A stretch of DNA of 64,000 bases from Dechloromonas sp. TW-R-39-2. Lineage in GTDB: Bacteria; Pseudomonadota; Gammaproteobacteria; Burkholderiales; Rhodocyclaceae. Below the pieces are notes generated by a model. It was given only the letters and a program-made list of their open reading frames with translations, did not search any database and was not told where the DNA came from. Numbering within the stretch: the first letter of the stretch is position 1; each line of letters begins with the position of its first letter. Shown piece by piece: positions 27,208 through 34,956 of this stretch. The position numbers and the translations under genes are program-made. The stretch spans positions 3,066,001 through 3,130,000 of the forward strand of contig NZ_CP045202.1 in NCBI RefSeq assembly GCF_016864195.1. The letters run 5' to 3'.

Positions 27208-27771
27208 GTGCGACACAAAACCCTCTATTGCAAATTTACCAACCTAACGTTGCTTGCCTACATCGGCATTTCAGGCTGCTCAATTCATCACGACTACTCT
27301 TGGGAAGAGCACCGAATAGATGCAGCTGCTCTTAATTTGCCAGCACTCACATCAAAGTCACAAAACAGATCAATACGAGTTACATCAGGCAAAACGGACA
27401 ACACAAAAATCACCGTAAGCCACACAGCGCAAACAGCCCACTACTGGGACTCTTCTTTGCAATACATTTCCGACAAGCTTGTTACTCAAATAACAAATGA
27501 ATTACAAAGAAGAAATTACACAACAGAGAGTGTAAGCAAGTGGGCTGAAGTGAGAGTGGTAGATTACGACTTACACAATCAAGTCAATGGGAACTACCAC
27601 TACTTATCAACTATCGAGGTTAGATTAGGTAACGGGAAAATCATAAATGTTGACTCCCGCATAATCGGACACAATTACAGACCAGCAACAGCAGTTGATT
27701 ACGTTATAGCTCAAGCGGCAGTAGATATTCTGAACAACAATGAGCTTTTGTCTTATCTAAATAACGAGTAA
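27208..27771 (+). CDS. Putative lipoprotein carried by the element
   Basis: 187 residues if it starts at the GTG at 27208, chosen because it gives a basic n-region (RHK), a hydrophobic stretch and the lipobox GISGC; an upstream TTG at 27151 would bury the signal. The mature part is hydrophilic, with a repeated beta-type pattern and no recognised domain. It is the only gene on the plus strand of the element and lies next to the left attachment site. It is A+T-rich with codon use unlike the host genes. Its position suggests a cargo gene, perhaps acting at the envelope; the function is unknown. Confidence 0.6.
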   Translation: MRHKTLYCKFTNLTLLAYIGISGCSIHHDYSWEEHRIDAAALNLPALTSKSQNRSIRVTSGKTDNTKITVSHTAQTAHYWDSSLQYISDKLVTQITNELQRRNYTTESVSKWAEVRVVDYDLHNQVNGNYHYLSTIEVRLGNGKIINVDSRIIGHNYRPATAVDYVIAQAAVDILNNNELLSYLNNE

Positions 27772-27774
27772 GCA

Positions 27775-28242
27775 TCATACAGGGGACGGCTGCAACTTAT
27801 TCAATGCCGCCGCCGTCGCCATAGTGGCAGCCGCCTGCCTCTGAGCAGATAGTGCAAGCTTCATGAGCCCTACCGCCTGCTCATGCCTCTCACCTTCTGC
27901 CCGTTGCATCAATTTAACGGCCATCACGGAAAGCCACTGTGATTGGCCTAACAAACTCTCCCGAACAAATCCGAGATCACCCACCGCCAACTGCGCGGCC
28001 GCATATTTAGAAGCCAGCGCAAGAGATTGAACAGTATCACCGTCACCATAGCTCTCAACGGCAACAGCGCCAGCCCAAAACGCTGAAGGGTTTGACAATA
28101 GCGCCCCCAGCTCTGCGCCACTGGGTCTGGCAGCCACACCTTGTCCTGACCTCATATTTGCCGCTCTAGCTGCCAACCTAGCACCAGCACTCAACGCTGT
28201 AGCAGCCTGTTGCTGCACATCAACCAATTCGTTGCGATTCAT
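27775..28242 (-). CDS. Alanine-rich protein of unknown function
   Basis: 155 residues from the ATG at 28242, which has GAGGAAG five bases upstream. Composition is Ala-, Gln- and Leu-rich and almost entirely helical (for example QQQAATALSAGARLAARAANMR and SAQRQAAATMATAAALNK), without signal peptide or membrane segment. It may form helical bundles like small phage-associated or phasin-like proteins, but no family is recognised. It converges with the lipoprotein gene (3 bases between stops) and is the last gene downstream of the primase. Confidence 0.6.
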   Translation of the reverse strand: MNRNELVDVQQQAATALSAGARLAARAANMRSGQGVAARPSGAELGALLSNPSAFWAGAVAVESYGDGDTVQSLALASKYAAAQLAVGDLGFVRESLLGQSQWLSVMAVKLMQRAEGERHEQAVGLMKLALSAQRQAAATMATAAALNKLQPSPV

Positions 28243-28248
28243 TGCCAC

Positions 28249-28577
28249 TTCCTCAAATCACGAGGGAGGGAGGGGGCTGATTCCTATGGCTATAGAAAAA
28301 TAGCCTCCCCCTACCACCACTCAAACTCTCTTTAGATTCACAGGGGCTCCCCTATCCCTGACTACAGCAAACAACGGTCTGTAGCGGTCTAACGGGCTAT
28401 CTACTAGTGAATTCCCCCTCCCTGCCCTTTTTGGGTAAAACCCTCAAAATGGCGACCCAGTCAGCGTTACAAGCTAGGGAGGGGGGCATCCCTATTTTTC
28501 TGCGTTTGCCTCCCTGCCCCTTTCCTGAATTTCACATGGTGAAACGACCATGCCAACACCATCAGTCACAGTCACCG
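28249..28577. other. Non-coding segment with G-runs and hairpins
   Basis: About 330 bases between the primase gene and the Ala-rich gene. It contains GGCTAT-6-ATAGCC (28288-28305) bracketed by G-rich and C-rich arms, TAGGGA-8-TCCCTA followed by five T (28475-28499, terminator-like on the plus strand), and several CCTCCCTGCCC-type runs. The repeated short G/C runs could be a replication origin for the primase or transcription stops; nothing decides between these. Confidence 0.45.
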
Positions 28578-31046
28578 TCAGGGCTCCCTTTTGTTGCGCT
28601 TTGCACTCCTCATTGGGGATTCTGCAGGGCCAATGTCGCGGCCATGAATCTGGCGCAGCGCCTCAAGGCGTTCGGGCTTCAATGACCATACGTAATTGCT
28701 GACTTTAGTTTTCCACCACCCCGCCTCGATCAAGCCAGCAGTCACGCGACTCCAATTTGAGTCATCGATTCTGATTCTTTGCTGTTTGTCGTCGTCATGG
28801 GGAGTGCCACCCTTAGCACCTGCATACTGGCTCAGCCATTCAATGATTTGATTACGGCTGAACCTGTCCCACGGCAAAGCCTCCGCAAGCTCACCGGCCT
28901 TGTTTGTATATGAGAGACGACCACACACCAAAGCGTCAGCAACGTCAGCGGCAACCTCCCCAAAAAATGTCCCACCAACTCGCTTGGCCTGCTCACGTTC
29001 TGCCATTCTCATCAAACGTTGGTCACGCGGGTCATTGTCATCAAACCACCAACGCTCACCTGCTTTGTACCTCACCACAGCCTCAGCCAAAATCATCGGG
29101 GCATCCCGGCGCAGTCGAGCAATATCAATCTGCCCCACCTTCACCGGCCAGAAGCGGCGATTACCCGTGGGATCAGAGAGATACTGATCGTCATTGGTTG
29201 TACAGATGAAAACGCACGAGCGCGGCCAGTCTCTCTCCAATTTGTCCCACGGCTGACGGTAGGGGTCACATTGCTTGGTAGCGAATGTTTTCAACTCATT
29301 GCGATCACTTCGACTCATGCCACTAAGCTCACCCCACTCGACGATCCATCGTCCACGCAATGCAATGTAGTCATCTTTGCTACCGGCCAAATGAAACGCC
29401 TCTCTGAAGTACTCAGCGCCGATCACCTCAGCAATGACACGCGCTGCCGATGATTTCATTGCACCTTGCGCCCCTTCCAGCACCAAGAGAGTGTCAACCT
29501 TGCATCCGGGGTTAAAAGCTCGTGCAATAGCAGAGATAAGAAACTTGCTACCGATAGCGGCTACATATTCGCTAATGTCGCCGTCGTGGTCATGCCTCAC
29601 CACCGCATTGCAGCAATCCCTCAGCCAAGCATCAAGACGGGGGATACCATCCCACTGTGATTCGAGGGTGTTAAGACAATCCAGCACTGGGTTCACCCGA
29701 ACGGACCGGGCGAAAGCAAAGACCGCAGCACCTGTCTGATCCTTATTCAGCGACAACCCCCATTGACGCGCAATCCACCGACAGAAGGCGTCGAGCATGT
29801 CATCGTCAATACGGCCAATATGATTAGGGGCAGTCCTGTCCTGAAGAACACCTGACAGGGGGCGGTTACAAATGGCGTAGCCGGAAAACTCATCAAAGTG
29901 CATTGCTCCGATCAGACGCTTATCACGCAGAAGCAATTCACATGCAACCCAAGCATCAGAGCGAATTTTGCCGTTTGACGTAAGAAGATCGTCAATACCA
30001 CCAACGAGGAACTCAGCGCCCTGCCTCTTCAGCTTCGATCTATCCGCTTTAGATTTTTGCTCTTCACTTTTTCTCTCAGACTGATCAGCATCGTAGCTAC
30101 GCCCTTGACGCTCCAATGCTTCATGGATTGTCCGTTGTCCATACGTTTCAGCCCCTCGCATCTCGTCCCATTTCGGACGAATCAGACCAGAGCCACGCAT
30201 AACTGCATCAATAACAACAGGGTCACGGCTGAAATAGGCGATATGACAAGACAAAGCAAGGTCTGCACTTGAATGGTCGCCGCTATGGTCGGTCGTATCC
30301 CCATCAAGCAAGCGCGTAACCTTCCCTTGTTGGTTGTGCCGTTTCAACAGCGCCAGCACCTCAGCCACCGAACGTTGCACGATGGGAATGTCATCGTCAC
30401 GGACTATCGATTTAGGTGCGGCAACCTTTTCCCACCACTGCGACAGGAAAGCAACAAGGCCTGCCTGATTCTCGACAACCTCATACGGGCCGCCCTGCTC
30501 CCGCTTCCAAGCAGGCCATACGACCCCGGTCATTGTCAGGTAGCGTGTCGTCTTGTAGTCGTAAATTTCGCCAATACTGATTTTCTGCTTGTAACCAGTG
30601 GGAAGCTTTCCTCGGATGAATTGGCGCAACCCTTTACCACTAGGACTCAGTTCAACATATCCTTTCAGTTTAACGAATGCCTCAACAAGCTCCCGATGCT
30701 CAGCATTGGGGCGGCCATCAGCACCGATGCAGTCATCAAGATCAATGCCGACGAAACCGACAAGACTACTCATCAGCACGCCGACACCATCATAACCACC
30801 GGACTCATACAGATTGCGTGCCTCACCAAAGGTCAGCCAACTATCCGGGTCATCAACGCTGATAGCCTTCCCGCTCCCGTTGTGTGGCAACTTCCCGACC
30901 TTCTCTTGACCATCGCGCCAGACGCCACACCACACACCCCACTGTGATCTGAGTCCAGCAATCGGGGTCTTCTGGATAACATCGCAATCAACCAAAACAG
31001 CAGAATAACCGTCTGCCGTTTTACTGCTTTTCATTTCAACGGACAT
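28578..31046 (-). CDS. Primase/VapE-type helicase of the element
   Basis: 822 residues from the ATG at 31046 (AAGGA site upstream). The N-terminal part (about 1-220) resembles primase-polymerase modules of mobile elements, with GFVGIDLDDCIGADG and ELSPSGKGLRQFIRG. The C-terminal half is a VapE-like SF3/D5-type ATPase: Walker A GAQGAMKSS, Walker B-like WIVEWGELSG, then VFICTTNDDQYLSDPTGNRRFW. It probably initiates and unwinds the element's DNA during replication. Such primase-helicases are the core replication gene of P4-like and PICI satellites and of some prophages. It follows the 144-residue gene on the same strand. Confidence 0.87.
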   Translation of the reverse strand: MSVEMKSSKTADGYSAVLVDCDVIQKTPIAGLRSQWGVWCGVWRDGQEKVGKLPHNGSGKAISVDDPDSWLTFGEARNLYESGGYDGVGVLMSSLVGFVGIDLDDCIGADGRPNAEHRELVEAFVKLKGYVELSPSGKGLRQFIRGKLPTGYKQKISIGEIYDYKTTRYLTMTGVVWPAWKREQGGPYEVVENQAGLVAFLSQWWEKVAAPKSIVRDDDIPIVQRSVAEVLALLKRHNQQGKVTRLLDGDTTDHSGDHSSADLALSCHIAYFSRDPVVIDAVMRGSGLIRPKWDEMRGAETYGQRTIHEALERQGRSYDADQSERKSEEQKSKADRSKLKRQGAEFLVGGIDDLLTSNGKIRSDAWVACELLLRDKRLIGAMHFDEFSGYAICNRPLSGVLQDRTAPNHIGRIDDDMLDAFCRWIARQWGLSLNKDQTGAAVFAFARSVRVNPVLDCLNTLESQWDGIPRLDAWLRDCCNAVVRHDHDGDISEYVAAIGSKFLISAIARAFNPGCKVDTLLVLEGAQGAMKSSAARVIAEVIGAEYFREAFHLAGSKDDYIALRGRWIVEWGELSGMSRSDRNELKTFATKQCDPYRQPWDKLERDWPRSCVFICTTNDDQYLSDPTGNRRFWPVKVGQIDIARLRRDAPMILAEAVVRYKAGERWWFDDNDPRDQRLMRMAEREQAKRVGGTFFGEVAADVADALVCGRLSYTNKAGELAEALPWDRFSRNQIIEWLSQYAGAKGGTPHDDDKQQRIRIDDSNWSRVTAGLIEAGWWKTKVSNYVWSLKPERLEALRQIHGRDIGPAESPMRSAKRNKREP

Positions 31047-31058
31047 AGCAATTCCTTT

Positions 31059-31103
31059 CCCGGCTATAATATCCGGGCTATTTGGAGCGGCCACAACCGC
31101 TCC
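31059..31103. promoter_or_regulatory. Two tandem hairpins just upstream of the primase
   Basis: CCCGG-9-CCGGG (31059-31077) and GGAGCGG-6-CCGCTCC (31084-31103) lie in the 76-base gap between the upstream gene and the primase start. Neither is followed by a T run on the minus strand. They could be an operator, an attenuator or an RNA switch. Confidence 0.45.
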
Positions 31104-31122
31104 GTTGTACTCAGGGATTTAT

Positions 31123-31557
31123 TTAAGCCGACAGATCAGAGTCGGCTTTTCTTTTTTCTGCTTGACCCTTGTCGTAATTCGCTTTATTTGACTCAAGCTG
31201 AATCAGACAGTCTTGCAGCGACTCGATACTCATTCCGATAAGCACTTTTGCCATTTGGTAACAACGATCATTACTAACAATCGTTACCAATGAATCAACG
31301 CGTATAAATGCCCAAGTCATTGCAAACAGCAGCTTCAAGAATGCGAGAATTCTCACAGTTGAAAACTCTGCTGTATAAGGAATATCGTAGAAGAATGCCA
31401 ATGCCAGATCAGAAATCTTGCTATTTGGGTTACTCGGCTTGGCAATACCTGCAACTGCGCAAGCCATCTCAACTACATCGCTTTTGATCTGAGCAGCATC
31501 TTTACCCTGCCCCCACCCGGCTAGGCGCTTCTTCTCTTCGTCGTCAAGGTAGCTCAT
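31123..31557 (-). CDS. Unknown protein coupled to the AlpA-type regulator
   Basis: 144 residues from MSYLDDEEKKR; the ATG shares a base with the stop of the AlpA-type gene (TGATG), so I take this start over an upstream one inside alpA. Helical, with a hydrophobic stretch around residues 75-105 (ILAFLKLLFAMTWAFI) that may be membrane-associated or a buried helix, and a charged C-terminus. No family is recognised. A perfect 8-bp inverted repeat (AAGCCGAC, 31125-31148) overlaps its last codons and is followed by a T run on the plus strand. Confidence 0.6.
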   Translation of the reverse strand: MSYLDDEEKKRLAGWGQGKDAAQIKSDVVEMACAVAGIAKPSNPNSKISDLALAFFYDIPYTAEFSTVRILAFLKLLFAMTWAFIRVDSLVTIVSNDRCYQMAKVLIGMSIESLQDCLIQLESNKANYDKGQAEKRKADSDLSA

Positions 31558-31745
31558 CACGCCCCCCCCTGAACACGGGATTGAATCCACGCCTGCACAT
31601 CACTCTCGCGCCATGCAACGCGACGTTCAGTTATACGAACGGGGGCGGGGAAGGTTCCAGCGCGAACACCACGGTATATCGTGGCGCGGCTGCATGAGGT
31701 CACTTGCGTAACACTTTTTTGCTGCAAAAATTTATCGGTTGCCAT
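31557..31745 (-). CDS. AlpA-family DNA-binding regulator/excisionase
   Basis: 62 residues from the ATG at 31745, which has a strong AGGAGG four bases upstream. It is a MerR/AlpA-like winged helix: SVTQVTSCSRATIYRGVRAGTFPAPVRI, then RRVAWRESDVQAWIQSR, the classic pattern of phage and satellite AlpA/excisionase proteins. It likely controls int or early gene expression and may assist excision. It stands between the integrase and the replication genes, as in PICI and P4-like elements. Confidence 0.85.
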   Translation of the reverse strand: MATDKFLQQKSVTQVTSCSRATIYRGVRAGTFPAPVRITERRVAWRESDVQAWIQSRVQGGA

Positions 31746-31946
31746 ATGGCCTCCTGAATTAGGAGGGCCGTTAATCGACACATGCGACAACGAACCCAGT
31801 TAGAGGGATTCCATTGCGTAAGCCATTATCGATGTCAGTGTCTTTGTCATTCGCGGGAGGCAATTAGCTATCACCTCCGACCTTCTGTTTTAGTGGTCTA
31901 AAACATGCTCAAAAATTTCTTGAGGCACTCATTATCTCGTTAATCC

Positions 31947-32360
31947 TCATAATATTGCAAGCGTTTTTTTAATGCGCCATTCCGACACACGCTCAAGGAT
32001 AAAATCCGATGGTGATTGATGCTTATCAGCAAGCGAATAGCACGCATCATATAACTCAGTAGGCTCATCTAATCTAGAATGAGCAGCCCACCAAAATTGG
32101 AACTCATACACATCACGCGATAGATAATCATTTAAACCACTCTCACATCCAAACTCTTCTTTATAGCCATCTGTATCACTATATACAGCCTCATACAAAG
32201 TGAGATCAGATGCTTCATGTATTTCACCAAAAACATTTAGACCAACAAGATAGGCCCACGAAACACATTCAGCACTTACTAGCCCTTTGCAATAGTCAGC
32301 CCAAATACTAGTTATACAAATAACCTGTCCGCTCTCTGGTTGAATCATCGGTTTATTCAT
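31947..32360 (-). CDS. Unknown acidic protein of the element
   Basis: 137 residues, acidic and rich in Trp, Tyr and Cys (for example WADYCKGLVSAECVSWAYL, FQFWWAAHSR). No signal peptide or membrane helix. The coding sequence is markedly A+T-rich. A run of purines upstream gives a weak ribosome site (GGGGGGTT). It sits 12 bases downstream of the integrase stop, so it is probably co-transcribed with int. No family is recognised; accessory or anti-phage function is possible but unsupported. Confidence 0.55.
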   Translation of the reverse strand: MNKPMIQPESGQVICITSIWADYCKGLVSAECVSWAYLVGLNVFGEIHEASDLTLYEAVYSDTDGYKEEFGCESGLNDYLSRDVYEFQFWWAAHSRLDEPTELYDACYSLADKHQSPSDFILERVSEWRIKKTLAIL

Positions 32361-32372
32361 AACCCCCCCAAC

Positions 32373-33614
32373 TCAAGCAGTCCTATTAATCACAACAACA
32401 TTGTCAGCACCTGACTCCAGTACAGCCAACTTCGCGCACCACATCTCTAGCGCCCTGCGACGTTCGTCCAAGTAGTCATGCTGATCATAGATCGCAATCA
32501 AGCCGCCTAAAGAGTGGTTCAAACAACGTTCTGCCACTGTGACCGGCACACCTAAAACGCTGAAATGACTTCTAGCACTTGATCTGAGGTCATGGGGCGT
32601 AAACGGCCTAACCTTCCCAGCCAAGCCATCGCACAAGCGATGCAGCATTTCATTTATCGTTTGCTGCCTCATGTGGTCATCGCTTTCCTTGCCCTTCATC
32701 TTTTTCAAGATAGGCAGCACAAAGCGAGAATTACCAGACATTACCTGTAGCTCTGCAAAATACCCCGCCACCACGTCAGGCAACGGCACGACAAACTCAC
32801 GGTCAGACTTCCGACCATCACCGGGGGGAATGGTCCAAGTCTTTGCGGTGAAGTCGATATGTGACCACTCAGCCAGCATCAGCGCCTGAATACGTACAGC
32901 AGTTGATAGAAGGATTCTGACGGTCAGTTCATTGATGCGGCCATACTGAGCCAGAGTGGGCAACACTGCCTTTAACTCCACATCGGACAGCATTACGCGA
33001 TCTCTCACCCCCTTCGCACCTTGACCGGCGATAGCGGCAACGGAAATCCCAGCGCAAGGATCTCCGGCAAGAATATGCTTACTCAGCCCGTGAGCCAGCA
33101 CCAACCGCGCAGCACTTAGGCAAGACTTAACCAACTTGGGGGACTTGTCGGCTACCTTCTCCAGCATCTGCACCACATCAGCGCCGGTCACATCCTTTGC
33201 AGCCAAAGACCCAATAGAAGGCAGGACATAGTCCCTGATTTTCTGGTGCCGGCTTGCAATCGTAGCGGGGGCTAGGCCAGCCAAAACCTTTGACTCATAG
33301 TCAGCAGCAAGCTGGCGAACCGTCCATGCAGATGCTGATTCACGCTTATCGATCTGCTTCTCTCTGGCTACATCGATGCCCTGCTGAACCTTTACACGAT
33401 CCTCTGCAGCAATCTCACGAGCCATCTTCAGGGAAACATCGGGGAACCTGCCGATGGTCTTTTCCTTCTGCTTGCCAGCTAAGCGATAGCGAAGCACCCA
33501 TGCAGCCGTGCCGCCTTTAGACAAGGTAAATGTCAGGCCATCGCCATCGCTTTTTGCAATGGGCTCACCAGCCTTCACCCAGTGCCGTATCTGAACATCT
33601 GTCAGCAGTCCCAC
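32373..33614 (-). CDS. int: Tyrosine recombinase (site-specific integrase)
   Basis: 413 residues from the GTG at 33614, chosen over the longest frame (to 33689) because the extra N-terminus is encoded by the TAGCTACACACA repeats and looks non-native; GGGGGA lies four bases before this GTG. An N-terminal arm-binding domain (DUF4102 type: DGLTFTLSKGGTAAWVLRYR, TIGRFPDVSLKMARE) precedes a core-binding and a catalytic domain. Catalytic residues are visible: Arg in STAVRIQALML, HDLRSSARSHF, NHSLGG and the Tyr in AIYDQHDY. It should integrate and excise the element at the hisI repeats. It lies next to the right attachment site. Confidence 0.92.
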   Translation of the reverse strand: MGLLTDVQIRHWVKAGEPIAKSDGDGLTFTLSKGGTAAWVLRYRLAGKQKEKTIGRFPDVSLKMAREIAAEDRVKVQQGIDVAREKQIDKRESASAWTVRQLAADYESKVLAGLAPATIASRHQKIRDYVLPSIGSLAAKDVTGADVVQMLEKVADKSPKLVKSCLSAARLVLAHGLSKHILAGDPCAGISVAAIAGQGAKGVRDRVMLSDVELKAVLPTLAQYGRINELTVRILLSTAVRIQALMLAEWSHIDFTAKTWTIPPGDGRKSDREFVVPLPDVVAGYFAELQVMSGNSRFVLPILKKMKGKESDDHMRQQTINEMLHRLCDGLAGKVRPFTPHDLRSSARSHFSVLGVPVTVAERCLNHSLGGLIAIYDQHDYLDERRRALEMWCAKLAVLESGADNVVVINRTA

Positions 33615-33676
33615 GCCATCCCCCAATGAGTAGCCAAACACCACGCAGCTACTCAACCACCATGTAGCCACACACC

Positions 33677-33688
33677 TAGCTACACACA
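33677..33688 (+). repeat. Candidate integrase arm-type site, right
   Basis: TAGCTACACACA, identical to 26887-26898 in the same orientation; a near copy lies 12 bases before it (33665-33675). The site overlaps the 5' extension of the longest integrase frame, which supports the shorter start. Confidence 0.5.
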
Positions 33689-33731
33689 TTAGGTGATCTC
33701 TCGTGAACCGTCAAGAAACACTAGGCAACAA

Positions 33732-33756
33732 AAAAGCCCCTATTTACGGGGCTTTT
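33732..33756 (-). terminator. Bidirectional terminator between hisI and the integrase
   Basis: AAAAGCCCC-7-GGGGCTTTT, a perfect 9-bp stem whose A and T ends make it work both ways. It lies 38 bases after the hisI stop and 118 bases before the integrase start. It should stop transcripts from the his operon before they enter the element. Confidence 0.85.
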
Positions 33757-33793
33757 GACGTTATTCAATGGAGAGAAGAAGCACTAAGAACAA

Positions 33794-34201
33794 CTACGAA
33801 ACGCCACCGTAAATTTCCTTAGGGTCTTTCAAAACCGGATCAACGGGAACCCAGCGATTCCCCTGCAACTCATTGAAAAAGCAGCTTTCCCGGCCGGTAT
33901 GACAAGCAATGCCACCGACCTGTTCAATTTCCAGCAACAATACATCACCGTCACAATCGGTGCGAATCGAGGCAACCTTCTGAAAGTGCCCGGATTCCTC
34001 GCCTTTGCGCCACAGGCGTTTACGGGAGCGCGACCAGTATACCGCGTTGCCGGACTTGACCGTTTCCTGCAACGAATCGCGATTCATGTAGGCAAACATC
34101 ACAACACGCCCGTGTTCATCCTGAGCGATCGCCGGAATCATGCCATCGGCGTCCCACTTGAGGGCGGCCAGCCAGTCGAGATTGTTGTCGAGATCGCTCA
34201 C
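33794..34201 (-). CDS. hisI: Phosphoribosyl-AMP cyclohydrolase HisI
   Basis: 135 residues, full length. Conserved motifs include [35 protein letters not shown] and the zinc-binding segments [11 protein letters not shown] and [14 protein letters not shown]. It performs the third step of histidine synthesis. The last four residues (GGVS) come from the inserted element; the native tail, deduced from the hisE side, would be AK. The ATG overlaps the hisF stop (ATGA). Confidence 0.95.
   Translation of the reverse strand: MSDLDNNLDWLAALKWDADGMIPAIAQDEHGRVVMFAYMNRDSLQETVKSGNAVYWSRSRKRLWRKGEESGHFQKVASIRTDCDGDVLLLEIEQVGGIACHTGRESCFFNELQGNRWVPVDPVLKDPKEIYGGVS
33808..33829. repeat. Right attachment-site repeat of the element (inside hisI)
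   Basis: Identical 22-bp copy of 26798-26819, lying within the last codons of hisI. It restores KDPKEIY, after which the element supplies four codons and a TAG stop. The repeat also contains the AAGGA that serves as the hisE ribosome site at the other copy. Confidence 0.93.
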
Positions 34202-34956
34202 AGCCGGACTTCGATACCGCGCGAAGCCATGTATTCCTTGGCCTGGCGCACAGTGTATTCGCCAAAGTGGAAGATCGAGGCGGCGAGGACGGCATCGGCC
34301 CGGCCCTCCGAAACGCCATCGGCCAGATGCTGGAGATTGCCGACACCGCCGGAGGCGATGACCGGAATACTCACTGCGTCAGAAACTGCACGGGTCAAAG
34401 CCAGGTCGAAACCGTTCTTGGTGCCGTCGCGATCCATGCTGGTCAGCAGGATTTCACCCGCCCCCAGAGCCGCAACCTTTTTAGCCCATTCGATGACATC
34501 GAGACCGGTATTGTTGCGACCGCCATGGGTAAACACATTCCACTGGCCCGGCGCTGTCTGCTTGGCATCAATCGCCACGACGATGCACTGCGAACCGACC
34601 TTGCTTGAGGCATTAAAGACCAGGTCCGGGTCGTTGACCGCAGCAGTATTCATCGAAACCTTGTCGGCTCCGGCATTGAGCAGGCGACGGACATCTTCAA
34701 CCTTGCGCACGCCACCACCGACGGTCAGCGGAATGAAAACCTGCTCGGCGCAGGCTTCGACGATGTGCAGAATGATGTCGCGCTGATCCGATGAAGCGGT
34801 GATGTCGAGAAAAGTGACTTCGTCGGCACCCTGCTCGTTATAGCGACGAGCGATTTCGATCGGGTCTCCGGCATCGCGCAGACCGACAAAATTGGTTCCC
34901 TTGACGACGCGGCCAGCCGTGACATCAAGACAGGGAATGATCCGTTTGGCCAGCAT
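34198..34956 (-). CDS. hisF: Imidazole glycerol phosphate synthase cyclase subunit HisF
   Basis: 252 residues, a TIM barrel beginning [20 protein letters not shown] with the catalytic Asp, and a second catalytic Asp in [13 protein letters not shown]. It uses ammonia from HisH to make imidazole glycerol phosphate. It overlaps hisI by 4 bases and the hisA stop by 1 base (TGATG). Confidence 0.97.
   Translation of the reverse strand: MLAKRIIPCLDVTAGRVVKGTNFVGLRDAGDPIEIARRYNEQGADEVTFLDITASSDQRDIILHIVEACAEQVFIPLTVGGGVRKVEDVRRLLNAGADKVSMNTAAVNDPDLVFNASSKVGSQCIVVAIDAKQTAPGQWNVFTHGGRNNTGLDVIEWAKKVAALGAGEILLTSMDRDGTKNGFDLALTRAVSDAVSIPVIASGGVGNLQHLADGVSEGRADAVLAASIFHFGEYTVRQAKEYMASRGIEVRL

Larger units (their letters stand above)
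26798..33829. mobile_element. 7.0-kb integrative satellite-like element in the 3' end of hisI
   Basis: The element is bounded by 22-bp perfect direct repeats (26798-26819 and 33808-33829) and carries an integrase next to the right repeat. It holds an AlpA-type regulator, a primase/helicase, three unknown genes and a lipoprotein gene. No capsid, tail, terminase, conjugation or relaxase gene is seen. It lies between hisI and hisE, which are adjacent and translationally coupled in related gene orders. Base composition, start codons and operon style differ from the his genes. Gene content matches small phage satellites (P4-like or Gram-negative PICI) but is also compatible with a decayed prophage. 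Confidence 0.9.

Noticed and set aside
28407..28685. 92-codon frame on the plus strand
   Set aside because: Overlaps the end of the primase gene and the G-run-rich gap; low-complexity composition.
30273..30947. 224-codon frame on the plus strand within the element
   Set aside because: Antisense to the primase-helicase, whose motifs are unmistakable; no ribosome site.
33615..33689. 25 extra N-terminal residues of the integrase frame
   Set aside because: Encoded partly by the TAGCTACACACA repeats and unlike arm domains; the GTG at 33614 with GGGGGA upstream is preferred, though not proven.
26798..33829. tRNA gene as the integration target
   Set aside because: No tRNA-like sequence is seen at either end; the repeats lie in hisI codons.
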